NCBI GenBank assembly: GCA_041586615.1
Contig: JBFGZS010000003.1
Location: 61,171-125,170, forward strand
Length of the DNA: 64,000 nucleotides
Reading direction: 5' to 3'
Source: Motiliproteus sp041586615
GTDB taxonomy: Bacteria > Pseudomonadota > Gammaproteobacteria > Pseudomonadales > Balneatricaceae
How positions within the stretch are numbered: the first letter of the stretch is position 1; every line of letters starts with the position of its first letter. Of this stretch, positions 32,871-40,598 are shown in pieces. A program made the translations under genes and the position numbers. Under the pieces are notes generated by a model. That model was not told the DNA's origin and made no database searches. It saw nothing but the letters and a program-made list of their open reading frames with translations.

Positions 32871-33252
32871 GGGTCAGTTCCTTTCGATGCGGCATGGGCG
32901 GGGTCACCCAGTAGCCGACGGTGATTAGTCTTGCGTTTTGCCTAGCATATTTTCATGGCCAGTGCCGCGTTGTCCTGATGCTGCCGTAAGCCTGAGCCCC
33001 CAATATGTCTGCTTTGTTCGGTATTCGCAAGCAGACCCGTTCATTAAAGAAGGCATCCAGTATGGTGATCGGCTGTGTTCAGTGTATTGACCAGAATGCG
33101 CAGAGTTCGACACATGACCAATGCGCCTGACCAGACTTTTGACTGTCCCCATTATGCCGCCGCCATGAGGCCGTTGCTTCTCGATCATAGCCGTAACGTC
33201 AGTAGGTTTCGTGCGTCTATTTAGCTCCAACCTAGCCATGATGGAGTTAACG
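32871..33252. other. Intergenic stretch with one doubtful small frame
   Basis: A minus-strand frame at 32925-33239 (104 residues, starting MARLELNRRTKPTDV) is open but its second half, rich in Ser, Gly and Arg, has no protein character. A short repeat of tgaccag-type words lies near 33085-33130. It could be the remnant of a mobile element, but I see no terminal repeats. Confidence 0.4.
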
Positions 33253-33518
33253 ATGAAACTTATTGTTTATGTACTGTTGATTTCAGCACTAATGGCCACG
33301 TTGGGGTGGGTAAGGCCGCTAAGGATGGCATCTTGAGCGATCGGGTCGCGGGTGAAGCGTTAACCATCGAATACGACCTGGACTCTCGCACGGGGTTGAT
33401 CAAGCGGGCGGATGGGACAATCGTTTCGAGTATTAATGCGTTCTGGTTTGCCTGGTTTACGTTTCACCCCGAAACACAGGTCTTTATTGCTCAAGATTCA
33501 ACAGAAGCGCGCCATTAA
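33253..33518 (+). pseudogene. Small secreted DUF3179-like protein, broken by a frameshift
   Basis: An ATG at 33253 with a GGAG site opens a signal-peptide-like sequence (MKLIVYVLLISALMATLG) but the frame stops at 33336. In another frame, from about 33306 to 33518, the sequence continues with a clear DUF3179 tail: LTIEYDLDSRTGLIKRADG and NAFWFAWFTFHPETQVF. Joining the two near the G-rich run at 33302-33310 would give an exported protein of about 88 residues. Either the gene is inactivated, the run is a sequencing error, or it is a slippage site. DUF3179 proteins are normally several hundred residues, so even repaired it would be a tail-only version. Confidence 0.6.
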
Positions 33519-33612
33519 CAAAGCGGGCAGCTCAAGCGTAAATTTTCCGTCTATGCCGGGCTTTGGCTCAGGTTTCTGTTATAAAAGGTGAAAATAACTT
33601 CGTGCCGCAGCG

Positions 33613-33828
33613 TTACGACGACGCCCCATCGGGCGCTTCGGGTCCTGTGGCAGGGATATCGCTAGGCGGCTGATGGTTTGGCGCGGTCCATGATTGGTCG
33701 CCAATTTGCACGCGAACAACGCCTTTAAAGCGACGGGTTAGTTCTGCGACAGCATCGTCAAGGCTTTCGTCATCGCACAGCATCGTGCCGCCACGGCCGT
33801 TGTCGGTGAAAAACTGATAGGACTTCAT
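33613..33828 (-). CDS. Small hypothetical protein
   Basis: This 71-residue protein starts MKSYQFFTDNGRGGTMLCDDES, is predicted to be soluble and is acidic. GGAGG stands 7 bp before the ATG, supporting translation. The C-terminal 20 residues are Pro-rich and low complexity. I do not recognise a family and the neighbours give no hint. Confidence 0.6.
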   Translation of the reverse strand: MKSYQFFTDNGRGGTMLCDDESLDDAVAELTRRFKGVVRVQIGDQSWTAPNHQPPSDIPATGPEAPDGASS

Positions 33829-33993
33829 AAACGCCTCCGGATGGAGGGCGTATTCTTACCGATGGCGAAGTAAAAGTGAAGAGCCTTGCTGAAAACGTCG
33901 GGGGTGATCCCCCGCGCGCGCGCAACCAACAGGTTTGATACGGTTTTTCATCGGCCAATTCAAAGATCAGGTGCTGTGATCGTCCCGCTGCTT

Positions 33994-35172
33994 TTATTGC
34001 GTGGCTATGGCCGGCAGTGGTGGCCATAGCGCGTTGAGGTGGTTGTAGAGCAGGGGATGATTTCGATGCGGCAGCATCGATAAAATGGCGAAGAGATCGT
34101 TTTTGGTGTCACGGAGTCTGGGCGGGTTCATGAGGCTGCCATTTGACGCTTGCACACTGAAGACGATGGGTGCAGAAGGGTCTTCACCACGCTGTTGTAT
34201 GACGGCTGTCTCATTATTTTTTAAACGTACGAAGGCGCCGGGCGGAAAGATGCCAATCTCGCGGATAAAGATCTGTACCAGTTGTGGATCAACGGTTTTG
34301 CCCCGGTCCTGAAAGATACTGCGCAATACATCGCGCGCCACAAAAGCATCCCGGTACAGGCGCGGACGGATCATGGCGGTATAGATATCAGCAATCGCCA
34401 GAATTCTTGACGCAAGGGGAATGGCATCGCCTTTCAGTCCCATCGGGTAACCGCTGCCATCGAGGCGCTCATGATGGTGGTATACGACGTTTAACCAGGT
34501 CGGATTATCGACACCGGCGCCCTCAATCAATTTATGGCTCTCAAGCGGGTGGCGTCGGATTCGCTGCCATTGCTGTTCGGTGAGTGGTTCCTTTTGTTCA
34601 TGATAACGTTCTTGCAGCTGTGTGATGCCGATGTCATGGCTGACGGCACCCGCAACCAGGGCGAGCCGATCCATCTGCGGCATTCCTTGGCGTTTGGCTA
34701 TCAATTCGCACAATACCGCACAATGCAGTGGGTGGATCAGGCCGTAGGGCAGGTCGTGGCTGATCTGCATCGCGCCGAGCAGCGCATCAGGGTTGCTCTG
34801 GCATAAAAACTGAATATCCAGTGCGAGGCGCTGGATTTCGAACGGAAAACGCTGCACGGCATCGTGAGCGCGCAGGATCCGGTAAGCATGCTCCAGCCGG
34901 GATAACAGGACCTCGATGGTTTCAGATACGGTTAACCGGTTACTGGCCAGGGTTATTTCGCCATCGATCCCGGTATTGGATTCGTCACTGTGACGTGTCA
35001 GGCCGTGTTCAAGCAGTCGGTCGCGCTGGCGTTCGTTGGCTATCACGAAGCCCTTGCGCAGCAACAAATTATCCTGCCGATCATAGACCGAGTAGGGGAG
35101 TTGTTTGCCTACGTTTACGTCCTGTGCTTTTACCGGTCTTACAGATAGCACCGGTGTTTCCGGTTTGTTCAT
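33994..35172 (-). CDS. HD-GYP domain protein
   Basis: This 392-residue protein has an N-terminal region resembling DUF3391 of HD-GYP proteins (residues 10-70, VKAQDVNVGKQLPYSVYD) and an HD-GYP domain at about 140-320. The metal motif is SHDIGITQ (His179, Asp180) and the signature loop is HHHERLDGSGYP (232-243). The Lys that usually follows HDxG is replaced by Ile, a change seen in some members, so catalytic activity toward cyclic-di-GMP is likely but not certain. No receiver domain or membrane segment is seen. The C-terminal part (FVRLKNNETAVIQQRG) is a family feature. Confidence 0.88.
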   Translation of the reverse strand: MNKPETPVLSVRPVKAQDVNVGKQLPYSVYDRQDNLLLRKGFVIANERQRDRLLEHGLTRHSDESNTGIDGEITLASNRLTVSETIEVLLSRLEHAYRILRAHDAVQRFPFEIQRLALDIQFLCQSNPDALLGAMQISHDLPYGLIHPLHCAVLCELIAKRQGMPQMDRLALVAGAVSHDIGITQLQERYHEQKEPLTEQQWQRIRRHPLESHKLIEGAGVDNPTWLNVVYHHHERLDGSGYPMGLKGDAIPLASRILAIADIYTAMIRPRLYRDAFVARDVLRSIFQDRGKTVDPQLVQIFIREIGIFPPGAFVRLKNNETAVIQQRGEDPSAPIVFSVQASNGSLMNPPRLRDTKNDLFAILSMLPHRNHPLLYNHLNALWPPLPAIATQ

Positions 35173-35340
35173 GTGGTGGGCGCTCAGTATTGGGTGTCGC
35201 TAATCGTGGGCTCGCTTCGATAAGCCGTCAAATCGTATCATTTTTTGTTACCGACAATAAAGCCCGTTGTTTTTGTAATGAATTAAGGGCTGTTTGACCT
35301 GCACCTTGGCGCCGCACGTGCGGGTTTTATGCGACCCACA

Positions 35341-35712
35341 TTAATGCTTTTCCACGGGGCCTGTTGGCGAGCGTCGTCGCTTTCTGTCAGCCAAGTCGAT
35401 GACATCCGCGCTTTTTTGCTGAGGAGGAGGGAGGTCGCAGAGGGGATGGTCTTGAAAGCGGCTTAACTGGCTGGCCAGTCTGGCGAGGCTGTCATGCATC
35501 ATGCAGGACACGGTGATTAATCCCGCCATGGGCGTTTTGGCGCGTGTAATAACGGTATCGATACGATGCTGGATCGCTTGCATACGGTGTTTATGGCGGC
35601 AGGGAACGCTGCAGATCAATGCCTGACAGTAAGCCTGCCTTAGCGCATTGAACGCCTTTGGGTCCGATTCGGCCAGTTGCTTTAACGTATCGAACTCAGG
35701 AAGTTGCCCCAT
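35341..35712 (-). CDS. DUF3135 family protein
   Basis: This 123-residue protein starts MGQLPEFDTLKQLAESDPKAF, matching DUF3135, with LRQAYCQALICSVPCRHKHRM following. It has several conserved Cys and His residues, is predicted to be cytosolic and helical, and has no known function. GGGAGGAG precedes the ATG at 35712; the frame open to 35739 adds nine residues not seen in the family. Confidence 0.82.
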   Translation of the reverse strand: MGQLPEFDTLKQLAESDPKAFNALRQAYCQALICSVPCRHKHRMQAIQHRIDTVITRAKTPMAGLITVSCMMHDSLARLASQLSRFQDHPLCDLPPPQQKSADVIDLADRKRRRSPTGPVEKH

Positions 35713-35972
35713 GGTCGCTCCTCCCGCCGGTCTGCCCAAGGTGTTGCATGTCGGCTAATTTACCTATTTATTATGGTGTATCAGAACGCTGAACCCCCGT
35801 TCCGATAGCCTAAGTTTAGACCGAAATAGTGAGGCCGAATGGTTCGCGGGGCTACGTACAAAAGGTAATGCTTGTTAACATACGGCCTTACCAGCCTGTT
35901 GAAACCTTTGCTGCGAGGCTCGGCGTACGAGCTTTAAGAGTGAGGTCCAAGGTTTCTTCCATCGGGAACTCC

Positions 35973-37109
35973 ATGAAAATCTTATTGTTAAGCGCCTATC
36001 ATGCCGTGAGCCACCGTTATTGGTGCGAAGGGTTAATGACCCAGTGTGACGAGCATGACTGGACGTTGTTGAGTCTTCCTGCCCGTTATTTTCAATGGCG
36101 AATCAGGGGCAATCCGTTAAGCTGGTGGTCAGAGCAGTCGGCGCTATTGCGCGATCGCTATGATCTGATCGTCGCGACGTCGATGGTGGACCTGACGACG
36201 TTGCGTGGTTTGTTTCCCGGATTAGCGCAGACGCCCTCGTTGCTCTACTTTCACGAAAATCAGTTTGCTTACCCGTCAGGAAAAGGCCCCGAACGGCTAG
36301 AACCGCAGATGGTTTCGATCTATTCAGCGCTAGCGGCTGACTGTTTGTTGTTTAACTCACAGTACAACCTGTCGACCTTTATGCAGGGCGCCGATAACTT
36401 GGTACGAAAGCTCCCAGACCATTGTCCGCGGGACTTATCGAGCCAGCTGCGTGAGAAGTCCTCGGTACTGCCGGTCCCGTTGTTTCAGGAGCCAGCGCTC
36501 CCTGGCTGTGAGTCGATAGAGGATGCAGCCACCGTGGCTCAATCGAGCTGGACGCAGGGCGCCGGAGATGTCGGCATCAAAATCGTCTGGGCATCACGCT
36601 GGGAATACGATAAGGGGCCGGACCGCTTATTGCTGGTACTGCGCGAGCTGGAGCGGCGAGGGACTCATTACCGTATCGCGATCTTGGGTGAGCAGTTTCG
36701 GCATTCGCCGACGGAGTTTGAAACGATCAGGACGGCGTTTGCCCATCGGCTGGTCCAATTTGGCTTCGTTGAATCCCGGCAGGACTACCAACGCTGGTTG
36801 AGTTCAGCCGACCTGATTTTATCAACGTCGATTCATGAATTTCAGGGGCTAGCGGTGCTGGAAGCCGCCGCAGCGGGGTGCGTGCCGGTGTTACCTCGCC
36901 GGTTGGCCTATCCCGAGCTGGTTGCCGAGCCGTTTTTGTATGACTGCGTATGGGATGATAAGCAGCGCGAAGCGGTCAACGCGGTAAACTTGATCGAGCA
37001 GCAGGGTTTAGGGCGTATGAAGCCCCCCTGCATCGAGCGTTTTCAGTGGTCTGCGCGCAAGCCCGACTATGACCAGCTATTGCATGATGTGGCCGGCCAT
37101 AGGCGCTGA
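35973..37109 (+). CDS. tRNA-queuosine alpha-mannosyltransferase homologue (QTMAN/GTDC1-like)
   Basis: This is a 378-residue GT4-type glycosyltransferase. The N-terminal domain matches DUF3524: MKILLLSAYHAVSHRYWCEGL, WTLLSLPARYFQWRIRGNPLSW and SLLYFHENQFAYP. The C-terminal Rossmann domain shows KIVWASRWEYDKGPDRLL and the GT4 nucleotide-sugar motif STSIHEFQGLAVLEAAAAGCVPVLP, with conserved Glu residues. The animal enzyme GTDC1/QTMAN adds mannose to the queuosine at the wobble base of tRNA-Asp; bacterial members are probably equivalent, by family inference. I chose the ATG at 35973 because the domain begins there. It is not linked to other queuosine genes here. Confidence 0.88.
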   Translation: MKILLLSAYHAVSHRYWCEGLMTQCDEHDWTLLSLPARYFQWRIRGNPLSWWSEQSALLRDRYDLIVATSMVDLTTLRGLFPGLAQTPSLLYFHENQFAYPSGKGPERLEPQMVSIYSALAADCLLFNSQYNLSTFMQGADNLVRKLPDHCPRDLSSQLREKSSVLPVPLFQEPALPGCESIEDAATVAQSSWTQGAGDVGIKIVWASRWEYDKGPDRLLLVLRELERRGTHYRIAILGEQFRHSPTEFETIRTAFAHRLVQFGFVESRQDYQRWLSSADLILSTSIHEFQGLAVLEAAAAGCVPVLPRRLAYPELVAEPFLYDCVWDDKQREAVNAVNLIEQQGLGRMKPPCIERFQWSARKPDYDQLLHDVAGHRR

Positions 37110-37174
37110 ACGCATTAGCGCGTGCGACATATGGCCTACAACCTATAGTCTACAATCTGCGCGCGGGCTCCAGG

Positions 37175-37474
37175 TTATTCGCGTGTAGCCGGGGCACGCT
37201 CTGATTCGCTAAACTGTTGCCAGATTTTGGCGGCCTTTTCTGCCGAGCCTTGGTGTTTGGTCATGGCTGTGTTGTGCTGGGTAATGAAATTGTCCAGACA
37301 GACTCTGAAACGGTCAACTTTGATTTGAAAGTCAGTTTTGGCCAGCTCATCAATAAATTGAGCAGGCTTGCGTGGTTTTGCGCAGGTGGGGGACTCCTCA
37401 AATCGATGGGCGTAAGCCGTTGTTATCGACAGCAGCAGTGACAAACCGGCGACCAGTGGTAGCGGTGAGCGCAT
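37175..37474 (-). CDS. Small periplasmic protein, unknown
   Basis: This 99-residue protein has a clear signal peptide (PLPLVAGLSLLLSITTAYA, cut after AYA). The mature part is helical and has two cysteines (PTCAKPR and RVCLDNF), which could form a disulfide. GGAGG stands before the ATG. It is not recognised as a known family. Its upstream region is a full dispersed repeat copy. Confidence 0.6.
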   Translation of the reverse strand: MRSPLPLVAGLSLLLSITTAYAHRFEESPTCAKPRKPAQFIDELAKTDFQIKVDRFRVCLDNFITQHNTAMTKHQGSAEKAAKIWQQFSESERAPATRE

Positions 37475-37521
37475 GACGAACCTCCTCAGAAGCAGAGCCG
37501 CGTAGCTCTGTTAGTCGAGTA

Positions 37522-37684
37522 TTAAGGCGGCAGCTTAATACCGAGCAAAAAATATCGCCTTAATAGGCGGTTCATGGATGAATCGCCGTGGCGTAAAGCC
37601 ACGTGAGACAAGGACGGACAGGCGCCAGCCTTGTCGTCATCAAAAGACCGAACGGATCGGTATCTTGATGCCAGGTTAATAAGT
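37522..37684 (+). repeat. Dispersed modular intergenic repeat, copy F (fullest)
   Basis: This copy has all modules: TTAAGGCGGCAGCTTAATACCG, GCAAAAAATATCGCC, the extra hairpin TTAATAGGCGGTTCA/TGAATCGCC, CGTGGCGTAAAGCCACG, and ACAAGGACGGACAGG with CCTTGT. The long hairpin CATCAA...TTGATG follows, with ACCGA/TCGGT inside, and then CCAGGTTAATAAG. Its minus strand gives a protein frame similar to that of copy A. It separates the divergent 37474 and 37852 genes. Confidence 0.9.
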
Positions 37685-37851
37685 GTAAACCACGCGGGGA
37701 ATCGCATCGATAACCGGGGGCGTTACCCTGAAGCTTGTCTGATGACATGTAAAATCTGTAGGCAATTACTGGAGGTGTGCTGACTTGTGGACTATTACCT
37801 GTCAACCGCTTGTCGGGTGCTGGTACCCGTGGCCGGAAATGGGAGTCGATT

Positions 37852-38061
37852 ATGCTGCGCAGTGAAGAGAGTTTATTGAATCAGGCCGAGCAATTATTAG
37901 CCCTAATGGCAGATCCTTTGCCTCCCCGTGATCGGTTACGGGCCATAGAACACGAATTACAGACGCGTGGTGCGTTAACGGTCAGCCTGCATCAGCGTAT
38001 TGACGCGCTATCCCGTGTTGATGACCCCAGTGAATACCGGTGCCGTTATCACTTTGAGTGA
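37852..38061 (+). CDS. Small hypothetical protein
   Basis: This 69-residue soluble, helical protein starts MLRSEESLLNQAEQLLALM. GGGAGT stands 6 bp before the ATG; the frame open to 37777 adds an N-terminus without character. I do not recognise the family. The last codons and stop (cgttatcactttgagtga) have been copied once beyond the stop, see the tandem repeat at 38045. Confidence 0.6.
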   Translation: MLRSEESLLNQAEQLLALMADPLPPRDRLRAIEHELQTRGALTVSLHQRIDALSRVDDPSEYRCRYHFE

Positions 38062-38092
38062 CCGATAAGCGGTTATCACTTTAAGCGACCAA
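38045..38092 (+). repeat. 27-bp duplication across a stop codon
   Basis: The last bases of the small gene (starting gttatcacttt) and 10 following bases are repeated at 38072 with small changes (gttatcactttaagcgacc). The second copy no longer belongs to the gene. Confidence 0.8.
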
Positions 38093-38170
38093 GGGTTCGC
38101 TTTGACAAAGAAAAAGCAGTCTATCGGTGATGGGGGCTGTGCCTGGTGACGGTGCTTGGTGGCAGCGCAG

Positions 38171-38485
38171 TCACAGACGGTGCGGATCGAGGTTGATACG
38201 GCAGATTCGATTGCCCACGAGCAGTATTTCCCCGAGATAGCGTTGCTCGCCGGTCGTCGTGAATTCAAATTGATAACGGCGCTGTAATTCCAGTAGGCGC
38301 CGTTGCCCGATGCGTGGCCGCATATTGCGCAGGACGATGCTTTCATCGAGTAGCTGGACATCCATTTTCTCGCAATAGCGGCGGGCGGCACGTAGTGCCG
38401 CCTCTTTGATACCCTTGCTATACCACCAGTAGTAACCCACCAACGCGAGAGCAAAAACCGGATAAAGGTCTGATAGTTCAAGCAT
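38171..38485 (-). CDS. DUF3301 family protein
   Basis: This 104-residue protein starts MLELSDLYPVFALALVGYYWWYSKGIKE. The first 22 residues form a membrane anchor and the rest is a DUF3301 domain (RAARRYCEKMDVQLLDESI, RYQFEFTTTGEQRYLGEI). Known members are small membrane-anchored proteins of Gammaproteobacteria without assigned function. A single gene. Confidence 0.85.
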   Translation of the reverse strand: MLELSDLYPVFALALVGYYWWYSKGIKEAALRAARRYCEKMDVQLLDESIVLRNMRPRIGQRRLLELQRRYQFEFTTTGEQRYLGEILLVGNRICRINLDPHRL

Positions 38486-38646
38486 GCCATGGCCTACTAC
38501 GCGCTGGACGGACTAGCCGTAATTTCACACAGGGTAACGGTTTGCAGGGCGACCCTGTGCGGGGTGATCGCGTACTCGCTAACCGATTGATTAAACGAGT
38601 AATTAACCGAGTGATGAACAGTAGCGGCATATCCGGATAACAGACC

Positions 38647-39849
38647 TCAGAGATTTAATTGGTTCGCCACGTAATCGGCGTCTTTGTCGCCTCGACCGCT
38701 CAGGCTGACGATGATGATCTTATCGGCGGGTAATTCTGGCGCGATTTTCATGGCGTAGGCAACGGCGTGGGCACTTTCCAACGCGGGAATAATGCCTTCT
38801 GTGCGTGACAGCGTCATAAACGCATCGAGGCATTCTTGGTCGGTTATCGCCTGGTAGTCGACCCGGCCGAGATCTTTCAGGTAGCTATGCTGTGGGCCAA
38901 CGCCCGGGTAGTCAAGTCCCGACGCGATGGAATGCACCGGTAACGGCTCGCCCTGTTCATCTTGCAACAGATAGCACTTGAACCCGTGGATCTGGCCGGG
39001 CCGCCCTTTGGTGAGGGTCGCCGAATGATCGGGGGTGTCGAGGCCTTTCCCTCCCGGTTCAACGCCGGTGATTGTCACGCTCTTATCCGCCAGAAAAGCA
39101 CTGAACAGGCCGATGGCGTTACTGCCGCCGCCGACACAGGCGATAAGCTGGTCCGGCAGGCGACCCGTTTGTTCGAGACACTGAGCACGCGCTTCTTCAC
39201 CGATGATGCTTTGGAAGTCACGGACCATCATCGGAAAAGGGTGTGGACCGACAACCGAGCCTATGGCGTAAAAAAAGTTAATCGGATCTTTGACGTATTC
39301 TTCGAAGGCGCTGTCGACGGCGTCTTTCAGCGTGCAGGTGCCCCGAGTGACCGGAACGACGCGGCAGCCTAAGATCTTCATTTTAGTGACGTTGGGGTGC
39401 TCTTTTTCTATATCGACCTGCCCCATATGGATTTCACATTCGATGCCTACCAGCGCACAAGCCGTTGCCAAGGCCACACCGTGCTGACCGGCACCGGTTT
39501 CGGCCAGTACCTTGGTTTTACCCATATGCTTGGCCAACAGGGCTTCGCCGAGACAGTGGTTAATCTTGTGTGCACCGGTATGGTTCAGATCTTCTCGCTT
39601 TAGATAGATTTGTGCACCTGCGCAGCGTTTGGTCAGCCTGCGGGCAAAGTACAGCGGGCTCGGGCGCCCTACATAGTACTTGTACAGTTCCAGCAATTCA
39701 TTTCGGTAGGCCTCGGTATCTTTGATATCGAGGTAGGCCTGAGCGATGTCATCCATGATGTTCTTCAGCCCGGGGGGGATGATCTGACCGCCATATTCAC
39801 CAAAAAAACCCTCGCTATCCGGCATGGCTGAAAACGGTACCTGGCTCAT
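38647..39849 (-). CDS. trpB: Tryptophan synthase beta chain, solitary
   Basis: This 400-residue fold-type II PLP enzyme condenses indole with serine. Typical motifs are FFGEYGGQIIPPGL, GRPSPLYFARRLT, the PLP lysine Lys95 in NHTGAHKINH, ETGAGQHGVA, the phosphate loop GGGSNAIGLFSAF and the late SGRGDKDAD. The length is normal (397 in E. coli). The start at 39849 has an AGGAG site. The partner gene trpA normally follows trpB directly, but here no trpA is next to it: the neighbours are a DUF3301 gene and, divergently, pdxB. It may be a second copy or a rearranged trp locus. Confidence 0.93.
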   Translation of the reverse strand: MSQVPFSAMPDSEGFFGEYGGQIIPPGLKNIMDDIAQAYLDIKDTEAYRNELLELYKYYVGRPSPLYFARRLTKRCAGAQIYLKREDLNHTGAHKINHCLGEALLAKHMGKTKVLAETGAGQHGVALATACALVGIECEIHMGQVDIEKEHPNVTKMKILGCRVVPVTRGTCTLKDAVDSAFEEYVKDPINFFYAIGSVVGPHPFPMMVRDFQSIIGEEARAQCLEQTGRLPDQLIACVGGGSNAIGLFSAFLADKSVTITGVEPGGKGLDTPDHSATLTKGRPGQIHGFKCYLLQDEQGEPLPVHSIASGLDYPGVGPQHSYLKDLGRVDYQAITDQECLDAFMTLSRTEGIIPALESAHAVAYAMKIAPELPADKIIIVSLSGRGDKDADYVANQLNL

Positions 39850-40598
39850 AAAATCTCCTGAAATAATAACGACTTTATCAGCCGTCGCGGTGGCTGGATA
39901 GACCGTAGTTTGCCCCGAGGGAAATCCCTTGCAATAGGACAAAGGTCGAGACATGGGTCAAGGCAACACCTAGACAATGGTCAGGCAATGGTCAAGGCAA
40001 CGGTCAAGGCAACGGTCAAGGCAACGGTCAAGATAATGGCGACACTTGTACCCTGTTCGCGCGGCCCGCGCTGTGTCGATCGCGGTGTTTGGGGCAAGCC
40101 CATGAGTGTGGCGGGCTATTTGTTTGATGACTTTGGTGGCATATTGTATTTTATGGTTTTTTTAATTTAGGCTTTCGGTCTGAACCCGCGTTGTTGAGCG
40201 GTGCTGATCGATTCCGGGCATCGCACGGATCGTATCGATCGGTGTTTGTCTGCCTGTGTTACGGGTGGGGCAGATTCCCCTCCGTAGCCCGCGGCCGCGC
40301 GAAAATGTAGCCTATACAGGAGTCATTCCAGTAGACTGCGGGGCTTTTATTAAGGCGACAATTATTAAGGTGACAGTTATTAAGGTGACAGTTATTAAGG
40401 TGACAATGTAAGTAATACCGAGCAAAAAATGTCGCCGTGGCATCAAGCCACGCGAGACAAGGACGGACAGGCGCCGGGTTAATAGTCTAGCCCGGGTTGT
40501 CTGTCAGCGGGGCACCGAGCTAAAGATGCCTGTTTATGACTGCAGCGCCCATACTGTCGAGGCGGCGCTATTTTTACCGATTTGCTGTGGGAACTTGT
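39850..40598. other. Gene-free divergent region rich in repeats
   Basis: About 750 bp between trpB and pdxB. At 39974-40039 there are five or six 12-bp units close to ggcaacggtcaa, and a dispersed repeat copy follows at 40349-40486. One plus-strand frame at 39910-40170 crosses the first array and reads VKATVKATVKATVK, a by-product of the repeat. I see no other gene. Confidence 0.65.
40349..40486 (+). repeat. Dispersed modular intergenic repeat, copy D, with first module tandemly amplified
   Basis: The first module of the dispersed repeat (ttattaaggygaca) occurs four times in a row with a 16-bp period (40349-40410). The usual AATACCGAGCAAAAAATGTCGCC and GTGGCATCAAGCCACG follow, then GAGACAAGGACGGACAGG and GGGTTAATAG. 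The CATCAA hairpin is missing. It shows that tandem amplification acts on the dispersed repeat too. Confidence 0.85.

Noticed and set aside
32925..33239. 104-residue minus-strand frame as a mobile-element gene
   Set aside because: It starts plausibly (MARLELNRR) but contains no transposase motif and turns into low-complexity sequence; I leave it as unassigned.
39910..40170. 86-residue plus-strand frame with VKAT repeats
   Set aside because: The frame is generated by a 12-bp tandem array and has no start signal or homology that I can see.
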